Positions 1 through 8,235 of a DNA stretch of 64,000 nt are shown one piece after another. Position 1 is the first letter of the stretch; every line of letters starts with the position of its first letter. This DNA is from an uncultured Bacteroidales bacterium (GTDB taxonomy: Bacteria > Bacteroidota > Bacteroidia > Bacteroidales > Muribaculaceae). A program made the translations under genes and the position numbers. The notes under the pieces were generated by a model, which was given only the letters and a program-made list of their open reading frames with translations, did no database searches and had not been told where the DNA came from. Location of the stretch: the NCBI GenBank assembly GCA_902779125.1, contig CACZAC010000004.1, positions 1 to 64,000 on the forward strand, in the 5' to 3' direction.

Positions 1-558
1 AATATTATCGTAAGTCGCACCTACCATCAATTCCATGTCAGCTTTCTCAATCTGCTCAAACGTCGGGTCGATAACGAATTCACCGTCGATGCGTGCTACA
101 CGCACCTCGGCAATGGGCTCTTCAAAGGGGACATCGCTCACTGCGATGGCTGCCGATGCGGCAAGACCTGCCAGGGCATCGGGAGCGTCAACACCGTCGC
201 TCGAGAACATCAAGATGTGAACGATAGTGTTGGCATGATAGTTAGAGGGGAACAGCGGCCTGAGGACACGGTCCACCAAGCGGGCGGTCAAAATCTCATA
301 GTCGCTGGCGCGACCCTCACGACGGGTGAAACCGCCGGGGAAACGGCCATAAGCCGAGAATTTCTCCTTGTATTCAACAGTAAGGGGCATGAAATCCACG
401 CCCTCGTCGGCCTCCTTGGCCGAGCATACGGTGGCCAACAACATTGTGTTGTTGAACCTCAATTCAACAGCTCCATCGGCTTGCTCAGCAAGCTTTCCTG
501 TCTGCAGAGTGATCTCACGTCCGTCACTCAGTACGATGGTTTTTGTAGTAGGTGTCAT
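1..558 (-). CDS. pnp: Polyribonucleotide nucleotidyltransferase (PNPase), N-terminal part
   Basis: Partial gene: the first 186 codons are present and the reading frame is open to the left edge. PNPase is a phosphorolytic 3'-5' exoribonuclease that degrades mRNA, acting as a trimer in the cytoplasm. The translation begins [19 protein letters not shown] and continues through the first RNase PH-like core domain, with the family signatures [34 protein letters not shown] and [19 protein letters not shown], and [21 protein letters not shown]. These are diagnostic of the N-terminal PH domain. The catalytic second PH domain and the KH/S1 RNA-binding domains would lie outside the window. A -7 box lies 34 bp upstream on the same strand. 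Identification is secure; only the length is unknown. Confidence 0.95.
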   Translation of the reverse strand, partial: MTPTTKTIVLSDGREITLQTGKLAEQADGAVELRFNNTMLLATVCSAKEADEGVDFMPLTVEYKEKFSAYGRFPGGFTRREGRASDYEILTARLVDRVLRPLFPSNYHANTIVHILMFSSDGVDAPDALAGLAASAAIAVSDVPFEEPIAEVRVARIDGEFVIDPTFEQIEKADMELMVGATYDNI

Positions 559-591
559 AAAAAATTACTATAATATATGTAAAAAATCGCG

Positions 592-599
592 CAAAGGTA
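592..599 (-). promoter_or_regulatory. pnp: -7 promoter box for pnp
   Basis: TACCTTTG on the minus strand matches the Bacteroidetes sigma-70 (SigABfr) -7 consensus TAnnTTTG and lies 34 bp upstream of the pnp start codon. No clear -33 TTTG was seen at the usual 19-21 bp spacing. The wider 559-945 spacer is divergent between pnp and the M16 protease and also holds a 10-bp tandem repeat and the opposing promoter. Confidence 0.6.
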
Positions 600-768
600 C
601 AAAAAATAATCCACATAACCACCATAAAATCCGCAATTTAACGACAATTACACATATAAAAAAACGAAAACAATGCACACAAAGAGCGCAAATAACTGAT
701 TTCCAGTGCATTTTTAACACAAATTGCCATAAACACCCATGAATGGGCCATGAATAGTTTTGACGATT

Positions 769-805
769 ATTCATGGGGATTCGTGGACATTCGTGGACAT
801 TCGTG
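769..805. repeat. 10-bp tandem repeat, 3.7 units
   Basis: Direct repeat with unit ATTCGTGGAC: one diverged copy, two identical copies and a partial copy in a row. It lies in the spacer between pnp and the M16 protease gene, about 80 bp upstream of the latter's promoter. No gene overlaps it. Function unknown. Confidence 0.8.
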
Positions 806-884
806 TTTTTTGTCGGATAGCGGACACGCCAAGGCGAGGCCCTACTTTTCGTTGTTTGCTGTTTCTGTTAATCAAAAAAAGTAT

Positions 885-892
885 TACCTTTG
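885..892 (+). promoter_or_regulatory. -7 promoter box for the M16 protease gene
   Basis: TACCTTTG matches the Bacteroidetes -7 consensus exactly and lies 53 bp upstream of the ATG at 946. Upstream sequence is T-rich but has no clean TTTG at the ideal distance. Confidence 0.6.
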
Positions 893-945
893 CCATCTTG
901 AAACCAACTATATCACTTAAACGATAAACTAAACAACAAACAAGA

Positions 946-3849
946 ATGAGAAAGTTTTTATTGACATTTCTTGCTGCCTTGGTAACCCTAGGTATTGCAG
1001 CACAGAAGCCTGTGGCATCCAGCGTGCCAGGTGACCCCATGGCCACCCAGTGCTACACGCTGAGCAATGGCCTGAAGGTATTCCTCAGTGTTAACCACCA
1101 GAGTCCGCGCATCTCGGCACACATCGCCGTGCGCACCGGCTCGCGTAACGACCCCGCCGAGACCACTGGCCTGGCACACTATCTGGAGCACCTGATGTTC
1201 AAGGGCACCAAGCAGTACGGCACGAGCAATTATGCTGCCGAGAAGGCCCTGCTCGACACCATCGAGGCACGCTATGAGCAGTACCGTCTGGTGAAGGACC
1301 CCGAACGTCGTCGCGTCCTGTACCACGAGATTGACAGCATCTCTCAGCTGGCAGCCCAGTACAACATCCCCAATGAGTATGACAAACTGATGGCGGGCAT
1401 CGGCGGCCAGGGCACCAACGCCTACACCAGCACCGACGTCACCTGCTATACCGAGGACATCCCTGCCAACGAGGTGGACCGCTGGGCTCGCATCCAGGCC
1501 GACCGCTTCCAGAACATGGTCATCCGCGGTTTCCACACCGAGCTCGAGGCCGTGTATGAGGAATACAACATCGGCATTGCCCAGGACCAGAGGAAGATTT
1601 TCGAGGCCTTGAGCGCCAAGATGTTCCCCACCCACCCCTACGGCACGCAGACGACCATCGGTACCCAGGAGCACCTGAAGAACCCGTCAATCACCAACAT
1701 CAAGAACTACTTCCACAACTACTACTGCCCCAACAACGTGGCCATCTGTATGGCTGGTGACTTTGACCCCGATGAGGTCATCACCATCCTGGAGCGCCAC
1801 TTCGGCAGCTGGAAACCCAACAACAAGCTCTATCGTCCCGAGTTTGCACCCCTCAAACCCATCACGGCTCCCATCGACACCACCGTCATTGGCCAGGAAG
1901 CCGAGTTCGTGGCCATGGGATGGCGCTTTGACGCCGGCAACTCCCTGCAAGTCGACACCATGAACGTGGTGGCCGAGATGCTCTCTAACGGCACGGCAGG
2001 TCTCATCGACCTGAACCTGAATCAGCCCCTCAAGGTGATGAGCGCTGGTGCTTTCAGCGATGAGATGACCGACTACTCGATGCTCTTGTTGCTGGGCTAT
2101 CCCAACGAGGGACAGACCCTGGAACAGGTGCGCGAACTCTTGCTGGGCGAGCTGGCCAAACTGCGTGCCGGCAACTTTGACGATGACCTGCTGGTGAGCG
2201 TGGTCAACAACAACAAGCTCCAGTACCTGCGTGCGCTCGACAGCAACGGCGCCCGCACCCGTCAGCTGGTGAACGCCTTCATCAACCATGTTGACTGGGC
2301 ACAGGAAGTGGGTAAGCTCGACCGCATGGCAGGCATGACCAAGGACCAGATTGTGGCATTTGCCAACCGCCACTTGCTGGACAACAACTTCGTGTGCGTT
2401 TACAAGCGCATGGGCGTTGACACCACCGAAAAGAAGATTGACAAGCCCACCATCACCCCGATTCCCACCAACCGTGACAAGCAGAGCGACTTTGTGCGCA
2501 ACATCTTGGGCGAAATCGTCGAGCCCATCCAACCCCAATTTGTGGACTACAGCAAGGAGATGACCGTGGGCCAGACCAGCAAGAAGCTGCCGTTGCTCTA
2601 CAAGCACAACGACCTGGACGACCTGTTCACCTTGACCTATAAGTATGACTTCGGTGCCACGGCCGACAACCGCTATGAGACCGCCTTGAGCTACATGGAC
2701 TTCCTGGGCACCAAGAAGATGAGTGCTACCGAGTTCAAGCAGCGCCTGTACAAGCTGGCTTGTAACATCTCGATGAACGTCAGCGACAACGAGACCTACC
2801 TGACCCTGAGCGGTCTGAGCGAGAACATGCCCGAGGCTCTTAAACTCGCCGAGGACCTGATGCAGAATGCTCAGGTCGATGAGGACGCTTACAAGAGCAT
2901 GGTGGATGTCATCCTCAAGGCCCGCAACGATGCCAAGAGCAGCCAGGACGAGTGCTTCAATCGTCTGAATGAATATGGCATGTACGGTCCCCGTAACGAG
3001 TACACCAACATCATGAGCGAACAGCAGTTGCGCGACACCAAGCCTGCCGAACTCATCAACCTCGTGAAGGGCCTGCGCGACATGCAGCACACCGTGGTTT
3101 ACTACGGCCCCATGACCGTGAAGGAACTGAACAAATGCCTGAGCAAGGTCCACAAGACCAAGAAGAATCTGGCCGCCGTTCCCGTGGGCACTCCTTACAT
3201 GGAACAGACCACCCCGAGGACCGAAATCCTGCTGGCACCCTATGAGGCCAAGAACATCTACATGGTACAGTACCACAACGAGGGCACCCAGTGGGCTCCC
3301 GAGCACGCTGCCACCATCAACCTGTTCAACGAGTACTTTGGCGGTGGCATGAACGGCATCGTCTTCCAGGAGCTGCGCGAGGCACGCGGTCTGGCCTATT
3401 CGGCAGCCGCCTACTACCGTCAGCCCTATGAGATGGGACATCCCGAGTATGCCATGACCTACATCATCACCCAGAACGACAAGATGATGGACTGCGTGCG
3501 CGAGTTCAACAACATCGTGGGCACCATCCCCCAGAGCGAAGCCGCCTTTGCCCTCGCCAAGGAGTCGCTGATGAAGAAACTCGCATCGCGTCGCACCGTG
3601 CGCGCTGGCGTCCTGAACAGCTACATCTCAGCTCAGCGCCTGGGTCTGGACTACGACATCAATTCGGTAGTTTACAAAGCCCTGCCCAACCTCAAGCTCA
3701 ACGACATCGTGAAGTTTGAGCAGCAGTCCATGGCTAACAAGCCCTACCGTTACCTCATCCTGGGTGACGAGAAGGAGCTTGACATCAAGGCCCTGGAGAA
3801 GATTGCTCCAATACGCCGTCTGACCCTCAAGGAAATCTTCGGATATTAA
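946..3849 (+). CDS. M16 family zinc metallopeptidase (insulinase/pitrilysin-like)
   Basis: 967-aa exported protease of the two-domain M16B type found widely in Bacteroidetes (PqqL-like). An N-terminal signal peptide (residues 1-19, MRKFLLTFLAALVTLGIAA) predicts export to the periplasm or outer membrane face. The inverted zinc motif HxxEH is at residues 78-82 within GLAHYLEHLMFKGT, followed by a downstream glutamate region ELEAVYEEYN that supplies the third ligand in this family. The C-terminal half repeats the M16 fold and contains the substrate-binding segment GGGMNGIVFQELREARGLAYS (around residues 799-819; active-site Arg/Tyr region). Length is typical for fused N+C domain members. It probably degrades peptides in the envelope. 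Monocistronic: own promoter upstream, two hairpins downstream. Confidence 0.93.
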   Translation: MRKFLLTFLAALVTLGIAAQKPVASSVPGDPMATQCYTLSNGLKVFLSVNHQSPRISAHIAVRTGSRNDPAETTGLAHYLEHLMFKGTKQYGTSNYAAEKALLDTIEARYEQYRLVKDPERRRVLYHEIDSISQLAAQYNIPNEYDKLMAGIGGQGTNAYTSTDVTCYTEDIPANEVDRWARIQADRFQNMVIRGFHTELEAVYEEYNIGIAQDQRKIFEALSAKMFPTHPYGTQTTIGTQEHLKNPSITNIKNYFHNYYCPNNVAICMAGDFDPDEVITILERHFGSWKPNNKLYRPEFAPLKPITAPIDTTVIGQEAEFVAMGWRFDAGNSLQVDTMNVVAEMLSNGTAGLIDLNLNQPLKVMSAGAFSDEMTDYSMLLLLGYPNEGQTLEQVRELLLGELAKLRAGNFDDDLLVSVVNNNKLQYLRALDSNGARTRQLVNAFINHVDWAQEVGKLDRMAGMTKDQIVAFANRHLLDNNFVCVYKRMGVDTTEKKIDKPTITPIPTNRDKQSDFVRNILGEIVEPIQPQFVDYSKEMTVGQTSKKLPLLYKHNDLDDLFTLTYKYDFGATADNRYETALSYMDFLGTKKMSATEFKQRLYKLACNISMNVSDNETYLTLSGLSENMPEALKLAEDLMQNAQVDEDAYKSMVDVILKARNDAKSSQDECFNRLNEYGMYGPRNEYTNIMSEQQLRDTKPAELINLVKGLRDMQHTVVYYGPMTVKELNKCLSKVHKTKKNLAAVPVGTPYMEQTTPRTEILLAPYEAKNIYMVQYHNEGTQWAPEHAATINLFNEYFGGGMNGIVFQELREARGLAYSAAAYYRQPYEMGHPEYAMTYIITQNDKMMDCVREFNNIVGTIPQSEAAFALAKESLMKKLASRRTVRAGVLNSYISAQRLGLDYDINSVVYKALPNLKLNDIVKFEQQSMANKPYRYLILGDEKELDIKALEKIAPIRRLTLKEIFGY

Positions 3850-3860
3850 GCCACCCATGT

Positions 3861-3884
3861 AGAGACACAAAATCTTGTGTCTCT
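3861..3884. terminator. Perfect 10-bp hairpin after the M16 gene
   Basis: AGAGACACAA pairs perfectly with TTGTGTCTCT across a 4-nt loop (AATC), 11 bp after the M16 stop codon. There is no long U-run directly after it; it probably acts with the larger hairpin that follows as a bidirectional terminator between convergent genes. Confidence 0.5.
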
Positions 3885-3896
3885 CATGCAACAATC

Positions 3897-3932
3897 AGGG
3901 TCCTTAAAGTCACGAACGACTTTAAGGACCCT
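3897..3932. terminator. Perfect 14-bp hairpin between convergent genes
   Basis: Arms at 3897-3910 and 3919-3932 are perfect complements (14 bp) around an 8-nt loop. It sits between the convergent M16 gene and the CDP-alcohol phosphotransferase gene, so it likely ends transcription from both sides. Its sequence is built from the same GTCCTTAA/GACTTTAAG 9-bp words seen again at 30092-30145. Confidence 0.6.
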
Positions 3933-3957
3933 AACTCTATCTCTTGGGGGAACTTAC

Positions 3958-3989
3958 AATTCCTAATTCCTAATTCCAACTCCTAATTG
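3958..3989. repeat. Heptamer tandem repeat overlapping a stop codon
   Basis: About four units of a 7-bp word (CTAATTC and variants, one unit shortened to 6 bp). It spans the stop codon of the CDP-alcohol phosphotransferase gene, so the last residues of that protein (about GVGIRN) are encoded by repeat sequence. Confidence 0.7.
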
Positions 3990-4928
3990 TTGAATCGCTT
4001 TCTTGCAGATGCCCTCGTGGCGCGTCACCATGTAAACCAGCAGGATGTTCAGCACCACGATTTCAAATACAAAGTAGAGCCATGGAGCATTGATGATTAC
4101 CGAGATGAAGCAGGCGATAATGCGTGTGTTAAAAGTAAGAATGTTGGTGTACTTCATCAGGGGGCGACTCAACGAGCGGAAGTAGTCACGGAACTCCTGT
4201 GAAGGCACGCCGTCCTCGCCATAGCGCTCATTCAGGGCGGCACGCAGGCGCTGCATGTTGGGCGTCCAGCGTTCCTGGTTGGCGGTATAGCCGCTGTAGA
4301 AGAACAGCGTAAGTTTGCTGAAGAAGTCGTGTCCCCAATTCAGCTGACGGTATTGCTCCTTGAGCTTAGCGGCACTGTCCAGTTCACTGCCCTGCTTGCC
4401 CTTGAGGAAGAAGAGGTGGAACTGCCTGTACAAGTCGGCCATCGCAGCCTGCAGGGCATGGCTGATACCCGAAAGGATACCAAGCGTCCAGATTAACCAC
4501 TCGTGCTGGGCAAAGAACTCCGGTCCTGTCAGGCTGTCGCCAAAGTGCAGTTCCCTGAAAACCAATGCAAAGCTGATGGAGGCGAACCAGAAGTCGCCGC
4601 TCACACCGTCCAAGATGCGTCCCATGCGGGAATACTGCTGCGTCATGCGTGCCAATTGGCCGTCGGCGCTGTCAAAGGTGTCAGCCCAGGTGATGAGCAG
4701 CATACCTATCCAGTTGAGCCATGCCAGATGAGGCTGCCCGAAATAGAGCAGCACGCCACCTGCCACACCCATAAAGATGCTGGCAATGGTGATGGCGTTG
4801 GGGCTCACACCCAACTTGGCGAACAGTTTAGCCCATAGGAAGCCCAAAGGGCGGTGGAAATGGAGGTCAAACCACTCCTCGGTATCCATCGACTTGAGAG
4901 ATGACTGATATTCTTCTTTTAACGTCAT
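3963..4928 (-). CDS. CDP-alcohol phosphatidyltransferase family membrane protein
   Basis: 321-aa inner-membrane enzyme expected to transfer a phospho-group from a CDP-alcohol (such as CDP-diacylglycerol or another CDP-activated alcohol) to an alcohol acceptor. The family motif D-G-x2-A-R-x8-G-x3-D-x3-D is present: ADGQLAR, then GRILDGVSGD, at roughly residues 83-110. Several hydrophobic segments surround it (for example ASIFMGVAGGVLLYFG and the C-terminal IACFISVIINAPWLYFVFE). The acceptor cannot be told from sequence. It is downstream of the ATP-grasp gene on the same strand, with a 98-bp spacer filled by heptamer repeats, so the two may be co-transcribed. Confidence 0.85.
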   Translation of the reverse strand: MTLKEEYQSSLKSMDTEEWFDLHFHRPLGFLWAKLFAKLGVSPNAITIASIFMGVAGGVLLYFGQPHLAWLNWIGMLLITWADTFDSADGQLARMTQQYSRMGRILDGVSGDFWFASISFALVFRELHFGDSLTGPEFFAQHEWLIWTLGILSGISHALQAAMADLYRQFHLFFLKGKQGSELDSAAKLKEQYRQLNWGHDFFSKLTLFFYSGYTANQERWTPNMQRLRAALNERYGEDGVPSQEFRDYFRSLSRPLMKYTNILTFNTRIIACFISVIINAPWLYFVFEIVVLNILLVYMVTRHEGICKKAIQQLGVGIRN

Positions 4929-4931
4929 GTT

Positions 4932-5022
4932 TTTCGGTTTTTAGTTCTCAGTTTTAAGTAAGTTGTAAGCGATAGCAATTATCGCCTGAAATCACTCCTA
5001 ACTTCTAACTCCTAACTTCTAA
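4932..5022. repeat. Two heptamer repeat clusters in the spacer
   Basis: 4932-4959 holds four 7-bp units (TTTCGGT-like, reading ACTnnnA on the minus strand) directly before the start codon of the CDP-alcohol phosphotransferase gene. 4995-5022 holds four exact-period units alternating CTCCTAA and CTTCTAA just after the ATP-grasp stop codon. Same repeat family as at 3958, 8076, 32402, 51391 and 53318. Confidence 0.75.
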
Positions 5023-5026
5023 CTAA

Positions 5027-5896
5027 TTAAAGTCCCATGTGGGCCTTGGCAAGGGCCAAAACAGCCTTGGCGATGTGGGGGGCTGATTCGTTGCGGCAGG
5101 GAGCGAAGCTGGGCCAGTCGTTGAAATCGATGATGCGGATGGTGCCGTCGGGATCCACGATGCAGTCGCCACCATAGATGTCCACATTCAGTTCCTCGGC
5201 AGCGCGAGAGCAGATGTCCTTCAGCTCCTTCAGGTCGATGTCGATGCCCTGAGAGTGGCCGTTGACCTCTTCCCAACCGTACTTGCTGTGACCCTCGTCA
5301 AAGGGGTAGAACCAATAGAAGAACTGCGAGTTGCGAACACCGTAGAACTTCACCAGGTCACCATTCAGGTGGATGTTGATGACAGCACGCGTGATGCCAC
5401 GGTAGAAATACTCCTGGAGCACTTCCTGGGCCTCTTCGGGATGACGCACATAGCTCACGTCCTCCTTGTGCATGGCGTGGAAATCGCCGCGCTTAATCCA
5501 GCAAGATTTGAAACCTGCTTTTTTCAACTGCGACTTGATGTTCTCGTTGGTGTTGACAATCAGGCTCTCAGGATAGGGGATGCCGTTACCCAGCAGGATG
5601 CGCGTCATGCGCTCACGGGTGCAATTCTCGATGCCGTAACCCGAGTTGATGACCAGTTTGCCGGCGTCCTCGAGTTTCTGCAGCTTGGCGATGCTCTCTC
5701 GCTCTCGGCACATGGCGAGCACGACGGGTTCTTGAATTTCGGTATTATTGAATTGTTCCTCGCTATAGACATTGACCTGGCAACCGCGCTTGCGCAGTTG
5801 CTCTGCCACCAGATTGAAGATGGCGGTGTCGTTGCCAATGTGGTTGGGGGAATATGCCCCTGCGCGCATTACGCCCGCAATAGTGATATCTGCCAT
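5027..5896 (-). CDS. ATP-grasp (RimK-like) ligase
   Basis: 289-aa cytoplasmic protein with the layout of ATP-grasp carboxylate-amine ligases (RimK / glutathione synthetase / D-Ala-D-Ala ligase type). Visible features are an N-terminal Rossmann-like pre-ATP-grasp part, the nucleotide-binding core around CWIKRGDFHAMHKEDVSYV, the strand-turn segment AVINIHLNGDLVKFYGV, and the metal-binding C-terminal signature YGGDCIVDPDGTIRIIDF followed by NDWPSF. The substrate pair is unknown. The position upstream of a CDP-alcohol phosphotransferase hints at an envelope-related metabolite, but this is only neighbourhood inference. Own promoter at 5953-5960. Confidence 0.8.
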   Translation of the reverse strand: MADITIAGVMRAGAYSPNHIGNDTAIFNLVAEQLRKRGCQVNVYSEEQFNNTEIQEPVVLAMCRERESIAKLQKLEDAGKLVINSGYGIENCTRERMTRILLGNGIPYPESLIVNTNENIKSQLKKAGFKSCWIKRGDFHAMHKEDVSYVRHPEEAQEVLQEYFYRGITRAVINIHLNGDLVKFYGVRNSQFFYWFYPFDEGHSKYGWEEVNGHSQGIDIDLKELKDICSRAAEELNVDIYGGDCIVDPDGTIRIIDFNDWPSFAPCRNESAPHIAKAVLALAKAHMGL

Positions 5897-5952
5897 TATT
5901 CTTGACTTTTAAAATATGATGACGCGGACACATTTGCCCGCAATACGAACCG

Positions 5953-5960
5953 CAAAGGTA
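5953..5960 (-). promoter_or_regulatory. -7 promoter box for the ATP-grasp gene
   Basis: TACCTTTG on the minus strand, 56 bp upstream of the ATG at 5896. The 5897-6216 spacer (320 bp) is divergent: this promoter faces left and the phage-island promoter (6145-6176) faces right. Between them I see only a weak, hydrophobic short reading frame on the minus strand that I do not call. Confidence 0.6.
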
Positions 5961-6144
5961 CAAAAAAATGAGATAGGCCACCCAAAAACCACGAAAAAAA
6001 CCATCAAGCACGAATCATCATGAAAGAAATCAACGCCATAGAGATAAAAAGGAAGACGATGAACACCATTAGTTGAATGGGGAGGAAACCGGCTGATTGT
6101 ATTTGTTGTTTTTTTAAAAAAATGGCGGTTTGTGCTTTTTGACA

Positions 6145-6176
6145 TTGCGGAGGGGGTGCGGGCTGTTGTAATTTTG
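6145..6176 (+). promoter_or_regulatory. Promoter of the phage-derived island
   Basis: TTG at 6145-6147, a 21-bp spacer and TAATTTTG at 6169-6176 fit the Bacteroidetes -33/-7 pattern. The ATG of the portal-like gene is 40 bp downstream. A host-type promoter in front of a phage gene set argues that the island is transcribed from the chromosome by the host polymerase. Confidence 0.55.
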
Positions 6177-6216
6177 CAGCGTCAAGCAATACAAACCATG
6201 TTAAAAACACAATATC

Positions 6217-7632
6217 ATGAAAACACCAACCAACCAAGAACGGCACACCCGTGTGCTGCGGGCCGCCTACCAAGCGTGGATGAACGCTGCGGGTCTGCGC
6301 CAAGCCAGGCTGAGGAATAAGCGGTTCACCTACGGTGACCAATGGGGAGACATCGTCAAGGATTACCAGGGACGATTGACGACCGAAGGCGAACACCTCA
6401 CACATCAGGGCTGCCAACCCATCACCAACAACCTGATTCGTCAGATGGTAAAGACCATCGTGGGACGCTTCCGCTCCCAGTACATCAAGCGCGAAGACGA
6501 CAACGCAGCTCCATCACCAGTCTCAAAGGCGGCACAAGAAAACGAGTTAGACGAACTCGACAGCCGTGCCCTGGAGGAATTCCTGATTTCGGGCTGTAGT
6601 GCACAACGAGTGGAAACGTGTCATGAGCCCGGAGAATGTGAGCATGTGAGAGTCGATAACGTGAACATCAACCGCCTGTTCTGCGGCACGATGAACGACA
6701 CTCGCGCCTGGGACTGCGAACTCATCGGGCAACTGCACGACCTGAACATTGCCCAACAGCTGCGCCGTGTAGCAGGCGGCAACCAGCGCAAGGCAGCGTG
6801 GGTACGACGACTGTACACCGACAGCGCCGAGAGCCGTCTCGCCGACTTCACTACCCGTTTGGGCGCAGACTCACAATTAGGAACAGACTTCTGGCACGCC
6901 AACGACGGCAAATGCCGCGCCATCGAGGTGTGGACGCTCGAGAGCCGCGAAGTCATCGTCTGCCACGACCGTCGCGAGGGGACACTCTGCGTCGAACCCG
7001 CCAATCAAATCCAGCGCCTGAAAAGCCGACCCGAAGTAACCACGCGCTGGGACATCGCTACCGTGTGGCACTGCCGGTGGTTCAGTCCGATGGGCGACCT
7101 GCTGTGTGAGTATGATTCACCATGGAAACACGGCTGCCATCCGTTCGTCATCAAGCTGTACCCCCTCACCGATGGCGAAGTCCATGCCGTTGTCGAAGAC
7201 ATCATCGACACCCAAAAGCACGTCAACCGCATGATTTCACTTCTCGACCAGGTTATGCGCAGCACCGCCAAAGGCGTGCTCCTGTTCCCCGAGACCGCCC
7301 TGCCCGATGGATGGACGTGGGAAGATGCGCGCCGTTGCTGGTCAAGCGCCAATGGCCTGTTGCCTTACAATCCGCGCTTCAACGACACCAAACCTGAACA
7401 AATCAGCGCCAACGGCACCAACATCGGAGCCTACCAGATGATTGAGTTGCAGATGAAACTGTTTGAGGAAATCAGCGGAGTCAACGGTGCCCTGCAGGGC
7501 AAGACACCGACGGGCAACAGCGTCCACGCCTATCAGTTGCAAAGCGAGAACGCCAGTATCGCGCTGAGCGACGTGTTTGACACGTTCCAGGCCTTCCGCC
7601 GCCAGCGTGACCGGAAGATTAAGGGTCTTTAA
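6217..7632 (+). CDS. Phage portal-like protein (possibly C-terminally short)
   Basis: 471-aa protein resembling the portal subunits of tailed phages of Bacteroidales. Portals form the dodecameric ring at the capsid vertex through which DNA passes. Supporting segments: RFTYGDQWGD near the N-terminus, ITNNLIRQMVKTIVGRF (about residue 68 on), the strand-rich wing with WRCRWFSP-like text (CRWFSPMGDLLCEYDSPW), and the helical stem DIIDTQKHVNRMISLLDQ (from residue 328) followed by VMRSTAKGVLLFPETALP. The end, SNASIALSDVFDTFQAFRRQ-like text then RDRKIKGL, stops just where many portals continue with a crown or barrel region, so it may be truncated or minimal. First gene of a four-gene island. Identification is from motif pattern, not a search. 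Confidence 0.7.
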   Translation: MKTPTNQERHTRVLRAAYQAWMNAAGLRQARLRNKRFTYGDQWGDIVKDYQGRLTTEGEHLTHQGCQPITNNLIRQMVKTIVGRFRSQYIKREDDNAAPSPVSKAAQENELDELDSRALEEFLISGCSAQRVETCHEPGECEHVRVDNVNINRLFCGTMNDTRAWDCELIGQLHDLNIAQQLRRVAGGNQRKAAWVRRLYTDSAESRLADFTTRLGADSQLGTDFWHANDGKCRAIEVWTLESREVIVCHDRREGTLCVEPANQIQRLKSRPEVTTRWDIATVWHCRWFSPMGDLLCEYDSPWKHGCHPFVIKLYPLTDGEVHAVVEDIIDTQKHVNRMISLLDQVMRSTAKGVLLFPETALPDGWTWEDARRCWSSANGLLPYNPRFNDTKPEQISANGTNIGAYQMIELQMKLFEEISGVNGALQGKTPTGNSVHAYQLQSENASIALSDVFDTFQAFRRQRDRKIKGL

Positions 7633-7669
7633 GGCCTTGACATATTATTAACTTTAAATCATTAAAACC

Positions 7670-8077
7670 ATGAACAACGAACAAGAAAACCGTGAACCGG
7701 AACTGAAGAAGCCAGCCGTGGTAACACCACCGCCCTTTCGCCAACAAGAGGAGGACCAAGCCCAGGAGCCGACCGCCTCCCCCACCCTTGAGGAGCGCAT
7801 CAGCGCACTAGGACTTGACGATGAAGCCGCTGCCAAAGTTCGACAACTCACCGCAGGAATCGACGGCAACAATGTCACCCCCGACCTGCTCGAGACTATC
7901 GCCCGCGGCATCACCCACGACAACGACGTGGAGAATGCCGATGCTGCAGGCTACCTGCGTGGTCGCAACGAGAAAATCGAAGCTGTATTGCATCCCGAAC
8001 CCGACCTGCCCGATGAAAGCGACACCACCCCCGTTTTCCCCCACTACAACCGTCGCAGCATCTGGGACGCGGTCTAG
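7670..8077 (+). CDS. Small acidic protein of the phage island, possible scaffold
   Basis: 135 aa, strongly charged, proline-rich at the N-terminus (ELKKPAVVTPPPFRQQEEDQ) and predicted helical after about residue 40 (LEERISALGLDDEAAAKVRQ). It lies 37 bp after the portal gene and before the capsid-like gene, the place where phages encode scaffold or capsid-assembly proteins. No conserved domain is recognisable, so a scaffold role is inference from gene order and composition. No membrane segment or signal peptide. Confidence 0.5.
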   Translation: MNNEQENREPELKKPAVVTPPPFRQQEEDQAQEPTASPTLEERISALGLDDEAAAKVRQLTAGIDGNNVTPDLLETIARGITHDNDVENADAAGYLRGRNEKIEAVLHPEPDLPDESDTTPVFPHYNRRSIWDAV

Positions 8078-8188
8078 TTAGTTAATAGTTAATAGTTGCA
8101 CAGACTACTACACTGAGCGATGGGCTCAATTCTGGGAACATTGGGCAGCGAGCATCACTAAACTCTAAACGCTAAACTCTAAACTGCG
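8076..8188. repeat. Heptamer repeat clusters inside the phage island
   Basis: 8076-8097 holds AGTTAAT units (2-3 copies) starting at the stop codon of the small acidic gene; 8161-8188 holds four units of AACTCTA/AACGCTA/AACTGCG. They fill the 158-bp spacer before the capsid-like gene. The same family occurs beside host genes elsewhere in the window, which suggests the island has been resident long enough to acquire host spacer repeats. Confidence 0.7.
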
Positions 8189-8235
8189 AGCAAAGCGAGC
8201 ATCTTTAATTTTTAAACTAAAACTAAAAAAAAGCC

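Noticed and set aside
1687-3441. A 584-codon open frame antisense to the M16 protease gene
   Set aside because: It mirrors a GC-biased coding strand, has a low-complexity Val/Leu/Gly/His-rich product with no domain, and lies entirely inside a well-identified gene.
6004-6130. A short minus-strand hydrophobic frame (ending in about LMVFIVFLFISMALISFMMI) between the ATP-grasp gene and the phage island
   Set aside because: It resembles a small membrane peptide, but there is no convincing start, leader or promoter and it overlaps the divergent promoter region.
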